From assembly GCA_030035585.1 (NCBI GenBank), contig CM057476.1:3187001-3251000 (forward strand): a stretch of 64,000 nucleotides of DNA, written 5' to 3'. The notes under the pieces are model-generated. The model saw only the letters and a list, made by a program, of their open reading frames with translations, was not told where the DNA came from and did no database searches. The position numbers were made by a program, and so were the translations under genes. The stretch comes from Dugong dugon. Taxonomy: Eukaryota > Chordata > Mammalia > Sirenia > Dugongidae. Below, piece after piece: positions 10,871 through 21,050 of the stretch; the first letter of the stretch is position 1; every line of letters begins with the position of its first letter.

Positions 10871-11747
10871 CTTTGGAAGCAGATGTGAAGAAATACAGCC
10901 CTCCTCAAGTTATCTGGGGGCAGCATCCACTGCTTTCACCTCTGAGTGCTTCCGCGTGCTCCAACACAAGGCAGTCTGGCTTGAAAGGCAGGCAGATGCC
11001 AGGGACGAAGACCTCCCCCTGGGAACCCCCGCCAGCCGCAGCAAGAGAGCAAGCGTATCGGGGAAAAACGCAGTGGGTGGAAAATAGACAGAGGATCAAA
11101 TAGTGCTGCCCAGCTCTCTTCTCTGGAGAGCAGTGTTTTCCCAGCTTTGCTGACCGTTTGGCCCGTCCGAGGAAGGAACGCTTGCTGGCAGGCAGTCCTG
11201 ATGTGAAGGATGCTACCACGTGGAGACAGTCTTCCCAGAGCAGCTGTGACGGAGAGTGGGGGGATTTTCAGATGGAAGCCACTGAAGCTGTAACTGTTTG
11301 CCCGAGGTGATCCAAGGGGACCCTCCAGTTTAGCGAAAGCCATCCATAGGTGTCTGGGAAGCTGTCCGAATAGAGTAAAGATGTCGAAATGAACCACGTC
11401 CTTTGAGAAATCAGTTTAAAGGCTGCAATTTCATCTTAGAGTGAACTCTGCTGATGCCCACTTCACGGGCTGCAGGCTGCGGGGAATGAATACTACTTAG
11501 TTCACGCTAGAGATGAAAACATCATCCTCGTTGAAAAACAGTCTCGAGCCCAGAGCCCTCACGTGATGAGGAGGGCTGCAAGGCACCTGGGACAGCTGTT
11601 CTTCGACTTGCCCCAATTCCCGGGTTGTTGGGAGGGACCGGCTCGGACACCTCCAGGCACAGGGCCGGGAGCCTCTGGCTACCTCCTTTAGCACGTGCCC
11701 CATCCCCATGCTTTCTTCTAAGAAAAATTTACCGAGTGCCTGCAATA
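10871..11747. other. No recognisable gene or repeat
   Basis: About 880 bp of apparently single-copy sequence with overlapping frames on both strands (10774-11103 plus, 10936-11397 minus). No frame shows codon structure or a domain. Confidence 0.4.
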
Positions 11748-11950
11748 TGGAGTCCCTGGGTGGTGCAAACAGTTCAGCGCTCAGCTGCTAATTGAAAGGC
11801 TGGAGGTTCGAGTCTACCCAGAGGCACCTCAGAAGAAAGGCCTGGCAATCTATTTCCAAAAAATCAGCCACTGAAGACCCTACAGAGCACAGTTCTCCTC
11901 CGACACACATGAGGTTGCCGTGAGTCTACTGATTTTTTTGGTTGACCGAC
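11748..11950 (+). mobile_element. AfroSINE-like SINE, type B
   Basis: Head 'ggagtccctgggtggtgca' and tail 'ttgccgtgagtctactg'. The flanking word 'caatatg' occurs on both sides (11743-11749 region and near 11951-11957) and is a likely target duplication. Confidence 0.92.
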
Positions 11951-12035
11951 AATATGCAAGGAACTAGGGACACAGCTAGCGTGTACGCGCACGGGGTGGT
12001 GGCTGGCAGTCAACACATAAACACAGACAATAATA

Positions 12036-12365
12036 ACTGTTGATGTTGTCAGCTGCCATCGGGTCAGCCCCCAACTCACGACGACCCCATGACAACGGAT
12101 GAAATGCTTCCCTGTCCTGCGCCATCCCCATGACACTTGTGGATCACACAGTTGTGATCCATAGCTTTTCACTGGCTGATCCGGGCGTTTCTTCCAGTCT
12201 GTCTTAGTCTGGAAGCTCCGCTGAAACCTGTTCAGCCTCCTAGCAACACACAAGCCCCCACTGACAGACGGGTGGTGGCTGCACATGGGGTGCATTGGCC
12301 GGGCATCGAACCTGGGTCTCCTGCATGGAAGGAGAGACTTCTACCACTGAACCACCACCGCCCCC
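12036..12365 (-). mobile_element. AfroSINE-like SINE, type C with tRNA-Gly-like head
   Basis: Complete minus-strand type C element of about 330 bp. At the right end the reverse complement reads as a tRNA-Gly-like head (ggcggtggttcagtggtag), followed by 'catgtgcagccaccaccc', 'ctgtcagtgg', and a tail ending in GTT repeats at the left. Confidence 0.92.
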
Positions 12366-13071
12366 AAGCAGAGGTAGAACACTCAGTGTGTAGCCGAGCA
12401 CTGATAATTGCATGAGAAACCTCAGCTGGAATTTAATCCCACGGGCATACCCCCTTTCACCTTACTTCCCAAGCTGTGGGGGGCTGATGAGAGCTTATCA
12501 GGAGCAGTACTGGGCAGGGGAGAGAGGCACTCAGTGCTAACACTGGACAAACGTGGTTCTCAGGCCCCAGGAGGCTGTGGAGGCCCTTGGTGGGGAGGAA
12601 GCGTCCTCACCTGGTCTGGCTTCCTTCTTCTTTGTCGCTTTAATGGGGGGCTCAGAACAAACCTCACATTGGGGTACAAACAGGAGCCCCAGACCCCTCC
12701 CCAGTGCTCAGGAGAGCCAAGGCTCAGAGCCCAGACTGCTGACCCCCAGGCCAGCATGCTTTCCTCCGATTCTGTAGGCAAGAAACCCTCCACTGCAGAC
12801 GGATGGAGGAAGTGGTGAAGAAGAGTGAAAAGTGGTTTGCGTTAACCAGCTGGACACATCCCTCGTCTTCAACGACGGTCCAGTGAATTGAGACCCAGGA
12901 GGTTAGCCAGCATACTCCGTTTACCGCCCGAGTGACCCTGGGGAGGTGTGTCTACTCTGATAGCTGCCGGATGGGAGCAATATCACACCCTTCCGAGTCT
13001 GTTCTAGAGAATTGAGAGCAGAAGGATTCCAGTGCAGCTGAGGGCAGAGATCTTGTTCTTACTTTAATCTG
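12366..13071. other. No recognisable gene or repeat
   Basis: Single-copy-looking sequence. A 136-codon plus frame at 12408-12818 has no recognisable motif and low-complexity shadows on both strands. Confidence 0.4.
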
Positions 13072-13258
13072 AAGAGAGAGAGAGTGTGAGAGTGGATGTG
13101 AAGGGAGGGAAGGGAGGGATGGAGGGAGAGGGAGAGAAAAAGGTGAGGCGTGGAGGGGAGAAGAAAAGAGAAGAAAGAAAAAGAGAGAACAAGAGAGGGA
13201 GAAAGGCAGAGGAGAGAGACAGGAGGGAGTGGAACGGGGAAGGGAGAAGAGAACAAGA
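13072..13258 (+). repeat. Purine (GA-rich) low-complexity tract
   Basis: Nearly pure purine on the plus strand for about 185 bp (repeats of gggag, agaga, gaaag). The minus strand reads as Ser/Leu/Pro-rich frames in several registers, which are artefacts. Confidence 0.95.
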
Positions 13259-13261
13259 CAC

Positions 13262-14428
13262 AATACCAAAAAGATGGAAACAACCTGGATTCCCATCAAC
13301 AGATGAATGGATAAACGAACTGTTGGCACATACACACAACGCAGTACTACGGAACGATTAACAACAATGATGAATCCGTGAACCATCTCATAACATGGAT
13401 GAATCTGGAGGGCATTACGCTGAGTGAAATAAGTCCATCACAAAAGGACTAATGTTGTATGAGGCCATTACTGTAAAAACTCATGAAAAGGTTTACACAC
13501 AAAAAGAAACAATCTTTGATGGTTACGAGGGAGGGGAGGGGTGAGGAAGGAAAAACACTAAATAGACAATAGATAAGTGGTAACTTTGGTGAAGGGTAAC
13601 ACGGTACACCATACTGAGGAAGCCAGCACAACTGGTACAAGGCGAGGTCATGGAAGCTCCATAGACACATTCAAACTCCCTGAGGGACTGAACTACTGCA
13701 CTGAGGGCTGTGGGGACCATGGTCTTGGGGAACATCTAGCTCAATTGGCATGACACAGTTTATATAGACAATGTTCTACATTCTACCTTGGTGAGTAGTG
13801 TCTGGGGTCTTAAAAGCCTGTGAGCCACCATTTAAGATACTCCACTGGTCTCACCCCTTCGTGAGCAAGGGAGAATGAAGAAAACAAGACACAAGGGAAA
13901 GATTAGTCCAAAGGACTAATGGACCACAGCTACCATGGCCTCCGCCAGACTGAGTCCAGCACAACTAGATGGGGCCCAGCTACCACCACTGACTGCTCTG
14001 ACCGGGGTCACAACAGAGGGTCCCAGACAGAGATGGATAAAAACGTAGAACAAAATGCTAACTCACAAAAAAAGACCAGACTTATTAGTCTGACAGAGGC
14101 CAGAGAAACCCCGAGAGTATGGCTCCTGGATACCCTTTTATAGCTCAATAATGAAGTCACTCCTGAGATTCATCCTTCAGCTGCAGATTAGACAGGCCCA
14201 TAAAACAAAACGAGACTAAAGGGGCACACCAGCCCAGGGACAAGGACTAGAAGGCAGGAGGGGGTAGGAAAGCTGGTTAATAAGTAACCCAAGATCGAGA
14301 AGGGAGAGTGTAGACATGTCGTGGGGTTGTTAACCAGTGTCATAAAACAGTATGTGTACTAACTGTTTAAGGAGAAGCTAGTTTTGTTCTGTAAAACTTC
14401 ATCTAAAGTACAATAAACAATAAAGAAA
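13262..14428 (+). mobile_element. L1 LINE 3' end with long 3'UTR
   Basis: 5'-truncated L1. It starts in the last part of ORF2 (aacaacctggattcccatcaa; the usual L1 phrase before the ORF2 stop) and continues through a 3'UTR of roughly 1 kb to an AATAAA-like end (acaataaacaataaagaaaa). The 3'UTR is strongly similar to the reverse complement of 31.26-31.89 kb. GA-rich sequence lies on both sides of the insertion. Confidence 0.92.
13919..14143 (+). other. Open frame inside the L1 3'UTR
   Basis: A 74-codon ATG-initiated frame within the L1 3'UTR. It begins MDHSYHGLRQTESST and ends in TPRVWLLDTLL. Its counterpart in the inverted L1 copy at 31535-31768 is open over the same length with conservative differences. 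I do not claim that it is translated; see findings. Confidence 0.4.
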
Positions 14429-14472
14429 AAGAGAGACAATGAGAGAGAGAGGGAGGAGAGGAAGAGGAGAAT
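14429..14472 (+). repeat. GA-rich tract after the L1 tail
   Basis: Short purine run (gagagagagagggaggagag) directly after the L1 A-rich end. It resembles the tract upstream of the L1, as if the LINE had inserted inside one purine tract. Confidence 0.85.
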
Positions 14473-14743
14473 TTAGGGTACGGTCATGTCTGTAATTTCA
14501 CTGCACCCACACACACACAGCAGAGCCAGGCTTGCTACAAAAGGAAAACACAGACTTGGTGCTCAGAGCTGAGGGCAGTGTCTTGCTTCCTGAAGGGCCC
14601 AGGCCTATCAGTCTTTGAAGAAGCCAAACAGCAGGGCCAGGACCTGCTGTTAAATGGTCCACCCGGAAGGGGAGGCAGTGAGTCACAGAGCCCTTGCAAT
14701 GGAGGCGACCTGAGGTCGTCAGCCAGCTTGCTTGAGTGCTCTC

Positions 14744-14896
14744 TCCATCCATCCATCCGTCCATCCGTCCATCCGTCCATCCACCCATCTGTCCGTCCGT
14801 CCATCTGTCCATCCGTCCGCCCACCCACCCATCCATCCATCCATCCACCCATCCATCCATCCACCCACCCATCGATCATCTATCTACCCACCTATC
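14744..14896 (+). repeat. Tetranucleotide array (TCCA/TCCG/CCCA)n
   Basis: About 150 bp of 4-bp units, mainly ATCC with interspersed GTCC and ACCC, running into 'atctatctacccacc'. On the opposite strand it reads GWMDGWM-like in several frames, which is an artefact. Confidence 0.97.
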
Positions 14897-14984
14897 TAAT
14901 TTTTTTGGGAGGGGGACTTTAGAGCCATCCATTGGCCTCTGGTGAGCATCCTTTTTGACACTCTAACCCCTGCATCATTTCATT

Positions 14985-15140
14985 GTCTTTAAAGTGGGGA
15001 TGCATTCAAGGACCCATCGCACAGGGTTGTAATGAGGCCTAAATGAGTCAATCTGTAAAATGTGCCTGAAGCAGAGCCTGGAGCGGAGTTAAGCTCTCCT
15101 TGGGTGTTGGCTGCTGTTCTGTCATTTTTATTCCTATCAT
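14985..15140 (+). mobile_element. MIR SINE, 3' half
   Basis: Matches the MIR core and 3' part: 'cagggttgtaatgaggcctaa', 'gtcaatctgtaaaatgtgcc', ending 'gttggctgctgttctgtcat'. Old and degraded. Confidence 0.7.
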
Positions 15141-15827
15141 CCTTTACTGCAGCGTCTCCAAACTTCTAATGTGGATCACACACCACTTTTGTGACTTTCT
15201 GCCAAATCTACATCCCGTTTGTTCCATTAGGTACTGTGGGTTTTCCCTTTAAAGAGGCTCACTTTTTCCTTAAACTTACATAAATTCATTTAGCAGAGAA
15301 TTTTACATCAACACACCAATGATACATTTCAACAGTACAAGGTGAAAGTGAGAGTCATTTGCCGATAAAAAAAATAACCCAGGGAACACATCCGTTAGAG
15401 CTTGCAGGAGAAAGACCGGAGAGGCTGCTCCACCAGCGTTAGACAGCCCAAGGATTCATGGAGGCCAGCCATGGAGATGACTTTCTTGCTTTGGGATCTG
15501 ACTGATTTAACATCCTTCTGTCTCTGATCTATATAAAGGCATCTCGTGGGATAGTTGGGGAGATGCTGCTTCTGGCCGCTGACGTTCACTGCAGGCAACA
15601 CCCACTGCAAACACCCGCGCTGTAAGAGAATATCTCTGGAAGAAGCTGCAGATTATGCATCGATACTCCAAGAAGTTCTTGCTTGATTCTCCTTCCTCCT
15701 CTATTGCCTGAAGTATCCAAGAGTATCCCCCTAAGTGGACCATGCAGAGCAGCGACTTAAACTCCTGGTCTCCGAGTCCACAGGACTATTTTCTGTCTGA
15801 TGCTCAGGTCTCTGTACCCTCACATCA
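15141..15827. other. No recognisable gene; possible degraded old repeat at 15140-15370
   Basis: The first 230 bp look like a degraded interspersed repeat that I cannot name. The rest is single-copy-looking. Small minus frames (15395-15610, 15507-15743) lack features. Confidence 0.35.
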
Positions 15828-16035
15828 TCAGGAAAGACCAGTCGCTAGAAAACGACGCCATGGTTGGTAGAAGGTCATGAGGCAAACCCTCCATGAGATG
15901 GATTGACATGGTAGCCACAACAGTGGGCTCAAACACACCACCGATCATGAAGATGGCGCAGGACTGGGCAACATTTCATTTTGTTGTCCGTAAGGTCTCT
16001 GTGAGCTGGAGCCAAGTTGATAACAACTAATAACA
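15828..16035 (+). mobile_element. RTE LINE 3' end fragment
   Basis: Plus-strand copy of the RTE 3' end: 'caggaaagaccagtcgct', 'tgagatggattgacatgg', 'atcatgaagatggcgcagga', ending in 'aactaataacaacaacg'. 5' truncated. Confidence 0.85.
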
Positions 16036-16061
16036 ACAACGACTGCACCCCCAGAGACAAT

Positions 16062-16228
16062 AAAACCAAAAAAGCAGCTTCTGTCAAGTTGGCCCCAACT
16101 CATGGCGGCCCCACGTGTGTCAGAGTAGAGCTGTGCTCCGTAGGGTTTTCAAAGGCTGAATTTTCAGAAGTAGATCACCAGGCCCTTCTTCCGCCGGCCT
16201 TTCAGTTAGCAGTCGAACACTTAAAGAA
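16062..16228 (-). mobile_element. AfroSINE-like SINE, type B, with internal loss
   Basis: Minus-strand copy: 'aagcagcttctgtcaagttgg' at the tail end, 'agtagatcaccaggccc' in the body, then a jump to 'cctttcagttagcagtc'. The block usually present between them is missing. Confidence 0.8.
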
Positions 16229-16509
16229 ATGCTGCAATACGCTAACAGGGAAGCAGTGAGCTTCCCAGGCAGCAGGGCGGCTCTCCTCCTCATTAAGCTG
16301 CCCCATCTGAGCACTAGCTCCCAAAGCCCGTGTCCCAGGGCTGAGGTCTCTGCCTCACTTTAACCACCCACCACTACAGAGACAAGTGACGGGTGGGGCA
16401 AAGCAAGAAACACAAACAAAACCATGAACCGGGGTGCTTGCTGCTTAGTGTATTTCTTTTCAATTTTGTGTCATGTGTGTTCACGATGGCTTAACATAAG
16501 AGAGTAACA
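16229..16509. other. No recognisable gene or repeat
   Basis: Short single-copy-looking stretch between two SINEs. Confidence 0.4.
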
Positions 16510-16716
16510 AGGAGCGCTGGTGGAGCAGTGGTTACAGCGCTTGGCTGCTCACCAGCAGGTTGGCAGTTTGAACTCACCAGCTGCTCCTCAGGAGAAAGGT
16601 GTGGCAGTCTGCTTCAGTGAAGATCACAGCCTGGGAAACCCCATGGGGCAGTTCTCCTCTACTCTGTAGAGTCACTATGAGTCAGAACCAACTCAAAGCA
16701 ACGGGTTTGGTTTTAG
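16510..16716 (+). mobile_element. AfroSINE-like SINE, type A
   Basis: Full type A copy: head 'ggagcgctggtggagcagtgg', 'ggttggcagtttgaactc', 'gaagatcacagcctggga', tail 'gagtcagaaccaactcaaag' and 'acgggtttggtttt'. Confidence 0.93.
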
Positions 16717-17279
16717 GTTTTTTAAGACAGAAACATCTCCCTCCTTCTTCAGCTTAGCTTCCTGGTTCATATTTGCCACAATTTTCTTTTCACAAAAGGT
16801 GTGATTGTTTTTCTTAAAAGAAAGAGAAAAAAAAACAACAAGATGCAGAGGAAAAGTCTCACACATCATTACAGAATACTTTAATAACGTCTGCAGTTTG
16901 GCAAGTTTATTTGCTTATGTAATAGTGGAAAAATACAATCCCAAATCCCATTTCACCCTGTAGCTAATAATCCTTTTAACCATAACAGAGCAGAATTCTA
17001 GTCTTGCAAACTAGGTCACAGGTTGCTAAATACATACCGTTAAATACATCTTTATAATATGCATGGTATATTTATATAAATGCGATATATTAATACAAAT
17101 TACATAGAAACATACATTTTTATAACATATACTGTTAAAATATATTTAGCTACTGTAGTTATTTAACAATTTTTTGACATTTAAAAAAAGAAATTCTTAA
17201 ATGCAATACATGCACACAGTAACAGATATACAAATACTACAAAAAGGATTACGGTGAAATGTAAGTTTCCCTCCCAACA
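16717..17279. other. AT-rich sequence, no named feature
   Basis: Very AT-rich (16.9-17.25 kb), with no gene and no repeat I can identify with confidence. Confidence 0.4.
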
Positions 17280-17538
17280 ATGACCCTTAATTTCTCAAAT
17301 CCGCTCCCATTGTACAGCTCTCCAGAGATCTGTCACACCCCTTCCTTTTCTTAACCCCAAATACTAGCACGCCACACATACCGCTCAATGCCGTGTTTTA
17401 TTCACTTAGCAATAGTTCTTAGAGAGCTTTCCAGGTCAGTGGACACAGATATGGCTCATTTTACATGCTGCATAATACTCCATTTAATGGAAGTGCCAGG
17501 ATTTATTTAACCAGTTGTTTGCCATCTACCACAGATAA

Positions 17539-17741
17539 CTACAGGAGCCTTGGTGGTGCAGTGGTTACGCGCTCGGCTGCTAACCGGAACTTCAGCAGTT
17601 CAAACCCACTAGCGGCTCTATGGGAGAAAAGAGCTGGTGATCTGCTCCCGTAAAGATGACAGCCTAGGAAACCCCATGGGGCAGTTCTACTCTGTCTTAT
17701 GGAGTCACTATGAGTTGGAATCATCTTGAAGGCACACAACA
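17539..17741 (+). mobile_element. AfroSINE-like SINE, type A, nested in L1
   Basis: Head 'ggagccttggtggtgcagtgg', tail 'gagttggaatcatcttgaag'. Flanked by 'acagataa' at 17531-17538 and 17742-17749. Confidence 0.95.
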
Positions 17742-17760
17742 ACAGATAATGCCACAATGA

Positions 17761-17915
17761 CCAAAAACCTAACCAAACTCACTTCTATTGAGTTGATTCC
17801 GACTCAGAGAGACTCTATTGGACAGAGTAGAACTATCCCGTAGGGTTTCCAAGGATCAGCTGGTGGATTCAAACTGCTGAGCTTTCGGTTAGCAGTCATA
17901 ACTCTTAAGCACCGT
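17761..17915 (-). mobile_element. AfroSINE-like SINE, type A, opposite strand to its neighbour
   Basis: Minus-strand short type A copy flanked by the perfect 10-bp duplication 'gccacaatga' (17751-17760 and 17916-17925). With the preceding SINE it forms an inverted pair separated by only 19 bp. Confidence 0.95.
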
Positions 17916-18089
17916 GCCACAATGAATGTCCTGGTATATATGTCTTTGTGCATATGTGCCACCCTATCCGCAGGAAACATCCCTACAAGGGGACCTGCTG
18001 GGTCATGGGTGGTGGGCACTTAGAGTGTTCATACTGCCCAAATGTTGTCCACAGACATCGTCCCAAAGCACGACCTGAATGCCAATGTC

Positions 18090-18302
18090 CTGCGGTTGTT
18101 GTTAGCAGCTGTTGTGTCAATTCTGACTCACAGCGCCCCACCGTGTGCAGAGTAGAACTGTGCTCCACAGGATTTTCATGGCTGTGACCTTGTGGAAGCA
18201 GATTGCCAGCCCTGTCTTCCAAAGAGCCCCTGGGTAGGTTTGAACTGCCAACCTCTGGGCTAGTAGTTGTGTGCTTAACCATTTGTACCACCCAAGGACT
18301 CA
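18090..18302 (-). mobile_element. AfroSINE-like SINE, type B
   Basis: Minus-strand copy with GTT-rich tail at the left and head 'accacccaaggactc' at the right. Flanked by 'ccaatgtc' at 18082-18089 and 18303-18310. Confidence 0.93.
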
Positions 18303-18334
18303 CCAATGTCATAGAGTATGTATTTTCTGCATTT

Positions 18335-18378
18335 GCGGGTCACCATGAGTCAGAATCGACTTGACGACAATTGTTTAT
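18335..18378 (+). mobile_element. SINE tail fragment
   Basis: Only the terminal part remains: 'gtcaccatgagtcagaatcg' then 'acttgacgacaattgtttat'. Confidence 0.6.
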
Positions 18379-18383
18379 TTGAG

Positions 18384-18432
18384 TATGTGTGTGTGTATGT
18401 GTGTCTTTGTATGTGTGTCCGTGTGTGTGGTC
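18384..18432 (+). repeat. (TG)n microsatellite, imperfect
   Basis: About 45 bp of GT dinucleotides with ta/ct interruptions. Confidence 0.9.
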
Positions 18433-18632
18433 ATTTGGCATCACAAACTCAGTGTTCAAGAAAGCGACCCCAGTCTATCTGGAGTGTAAAACCATCTGGA
18501 GTCTTAGCTACGGGGTGAAATGAGCTTTGGGCTTATATTCTCCACGATCACATGAGGAAATCTCAGGGCTACTAGCCTGAAGGGAGTGGATTAGTTGTAC
18601 ATACATTCATTCTGGGCCTCAATGAACCATAA

Positions 18633-18803
18633 GCCAAACCAAACCAAACCCCTCGCCATCGAGTCGATTCCAACTTATACTGACACTATAGGACAGGGTA
18701 GAACTGCCCCCATTGGGTTTCCAAGGAGCGGCTGGTGGATCTGAACTGCCAACATTTTGGTTAGCAGCCATAGCTCTTAACCACTGCGCCACCAGGGCTC
18801 CCA
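18633..18803 (-). mobile_element. AfroSINE-like SINE, type A
   Basis: Minus-strand copy with 'aaccaaaccaaacccc' tail at the left and 'gcgccaccagggctccc' head at the right. The word 'gaaccata' flanks both ends (near 18624 and 18805). Confidence 0.94.
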
Positions 18804-18871
18804 GCGAACCATACCTCCTAGTATTCAAGCCTGGCTTAGGCCCTCCTCTGGAATCCAGGCTGGCCTGGTAG

Positions 18872-19095
18872 GTCGTTTTAGCTGCCTTCGAGCTGACTCT
18901 GACTCATGGCGACCTTATGTACAACCGAGCAAAATGTCGCCCTCATCCTCCTGATCACCAGCATGCCGGAGACCATTGCTGCAGCTACTGTGCCAATTCA
19001 TCTCCCTGAGAGTCTCTCTCACCCTCACTGGCGCTCTGGTTCACCAAACATGATGTCCTCCTCCAGTGACTAATCCCTCCTGAAGCAAGTAAGGG
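18872..19095 (-). mobile_element. RTE LINE 3' end fragment
   Basis: Reverse-complement RTE tail: 'gtcgttttagctgccttcg', 'accaaacatgatgtcctcc', 'agtgactaatccctcctga'. Degraded and 5' truncated. Confidence 0.8.
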
Positions 19096-19114
19096 CAAGT
19101 AAGTCGGACAGTGT

Positions 19115-19260
19115 TCTGTGGCGATTCACAGGGTTTTCAGTGGCTGATTTTCAGTACAGCACATGAACTCAACACCTCCTAAGCTTTCTATCTGACCTTT
19201 CCAGTTGCTGTTGCCACTTGGATCCCATGTAGATAGTTCTTGGAAGGAGGAGGATGCTAA
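19115..19260 (-). mobile_element. SINE remnant joined to L1 3'UTR remnant
   Basis: The first ~55 bp (cagggttttcagtggctgat) match the body of a type B SINE. The next part ('cctttccagttgctgttgcc', 'gtagatagttcttggaagg') matches an L1 3'UTR-type sequence also seen near 47.4 kb. The join may be an old nested insertion. Confidence 0.5.
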
Positions 19261-19479
19261 ACGCAAACATTCCTTACTTGTGGCTTGTCTTTTCATTTTC
19301 AAAAACGTACTGTTTAGATACATGTTTTATAAGGTACATACTGTATCAGCACAGAAGTGCACCTATGTATCCCGATACAATTATACACATATTGAACGCA
19401 CGCTCAAAAAGCATTATAATTAGCAGTGCAAGATAAAAAAACAAAAATTGGAAACCAATGGTACATATTGATTTAATTA

Positions 19480-19940
19480 GTCCTTCCCCGTTGACGAACT
19501 TTGAAGCTGTTTTCAGTGTTTCTCCCTTACAAGTAGGGCTGCAATAAGTGAAGTCTTAGTGCCTCTGTGTGGCTTTGTCTAGCACAGTCACCAGGTGGGG
19601 CTGCTGTATCGGAAGGGGTGAACATTTACCAACTGAAGAGAAAATTCCAAAGTGTTTTCCAAAGTGTCTGTAGGGGGGTGTGAGAGTTTCTGCTTCTCCT
19701 GCCCCCACCCCCAACAACATGGGATATTATTAAAGGCGTGGATTCACACTATCCCGATGGACGAGAAAGGGAATCCTATTGACGTTTTAATGTGCATTTC
19801 CCTGACCCCTAGAGCAGTTTCTCTTCAGTTTATTAGCAACTTCTATTTCCTCGTCGGTGCCTTGCCCGTCCACATTCTCAGCTTATCGTCCATTGGGATG
19901 TGCTTTGTTTTCCGTCTCAAGTACTGCTTCTTGCCTCTTG
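19480..19940 (-). mobile_element. Old L1 LINE 3' region
   Basis: Reverse-complement L1M-type text: 'ggctgcaataagtgaagtc', 'gacgttttaatgtgcatttccctga', 'cctagagcagtttctcttca'. It is weakly conserved. Confidence 0.65.
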
Positions 19941-19944
19941 CGTG

Positions 19945-20730
19945 GTGTTGTGGGTTGAACAGAATTCCCCAAAAAGACGAGTTCAGGTCCTAACACCCAG
20001 TACCTGTGAAGGTGACTTATTTGGAAATAGAGTCTCTGCGGACGTCATCTAGTGAAGATGAGGTCATGGGGATCAGCTGTTGTTAGCTGCCGCCCAGTCG
20101 GCTCCCACTCATGTGACTGCGCGAGCAGCAGAACAAAACCCTGCCCGGTCCTGTGCCACCTTCACGATCACAGTACTCTATCAGATAATATTCTCTGGTA
20201 ACCCACAGAGTTCTCACTGGCAAATTTTCAGAAGCAGATCACCAGGCCTTTCTTCCTAGTCTGTCTTAGTCTGGAAGCTCTGCTGAAACCTGTCCACCAT
20301 GGGTGACCCTGCTGGTATTTGAAATACCGGTGGGCTAGCTTCCAGCCTCACAGCATCACGCAAGCCCCCACTACTTCAAGTACCAGCAGGACCGCCCGTG
20401 GCGCGAGGTGCCGACAGACGGGTGGGCTGCAAATCCAATGACCGGTGTCTTGATGAGTGAAGAGAGGGAGGTTTGGACAGACACCCCCCGAGGCAAGAAG
20501 ACCACATGAGGATGGAGGCAGACGTTGGCGTGACATTGTCACAAGCCAAGGAAGGCCAGGGGCACCCGGAAGCTGGAAGAGACAAGGCAAGACCCTCCCC
20601 TAGAGCCCTCGGAGGGCGCACAGCCCTGCTGACCCCGATTTTGCACTTGTGGTCTCCAGAACCATGCAGGAATAACTTTGTTTTCTAAGGCACTGGTTTG
20701 TGGTGGTTTGTCGTGGCGCCCCAAGACACA
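19945..20730 (+). mobile_element. MLT1-type MaLR LTR, split by a SINE
   Basis: Plus-strand LTR: start 'tgttgtgggttgaacagaat', then 'acccagtacctgtgaaggtg' and 'atttggaaatagagtctctg'. After the inserted SINE it resumes with 'agaccacatgaggatggagg', 'gccaaggaaggccaggggca' and ends 'ggcactggtttgtggtggtt'. Classic MLT1 landmarks in the right order. Confidence 0.9.
20077..20430 (-). mobile_element. AfroSINE-like SINE, type C (long form), nested in MLT1
   Basis: Minus-strand type C copy with GTT-rich tail at the left, 'cttcctagtctgtcttagtc', and the 15-bp palindrome 'ggtatttgaaatacc' at 20314-20328. Head lost before the tRNA-like part. Confidence 0.88.
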
Positions 20731-20842
20731 AATACACACGAGCTGCAGAAATTTCAGTCTCTTTGTATGTTTGTCCCCCCAACAAGGTGTGTGGTCACGG
20801 AGGGTTAGGACAATACGGCTTTAATCCCCATCTCTCTAATAT

Positions 20843-21050
20843 CAGGGGCCCCTGGGTGGCACAAATGGTTAACACGCTCAGCTGCTAACTGAAAGGCTGG
20901 TGTTTTGAGTCCACCCAGAGGTGCCTCAGAAGAAAGTCCTGGTGATCTACTTCCAAAAGTTCAGCTATTGAAATGCCTGTGGAGCACAGATTTACTCTGA
21001 CACACTTGGAGTCACCACCAGTGGGAGTCGACTCGACGGCATTTGGTGGT
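20843..21050 (+). mobile_element. AfroSINE-like SINE, type B
   Basis: Head 'ggggcccctgggtggcacaaa', body 'agaaagtcctggtgatctac', tail 'gggagtcgactcgacggcat'. Confidence 0.93.

Larger units (their letters stand above)
17280..18089 (-). mobile_element. Old L1 LINE 3' region, split by two SINEs
   Basis: Reverse-complement L1M-type sequence: 'tgctgcataatactccattt', 'ggatttatttaaccagttg', then after the SINEs 'tcctggtatatatgtctttg' and 'ggacctgctgggtcatggg'. Two SINEs interrupt it at 17539-17741 and 17761-17915. Confidence 0.75.

Noticed and set aside
14498..14879. Minus-strand frames rich in Trp-Met-Asp-Gly
   Set aside because: Translation of the (TCCA)n tetranucleotide array.
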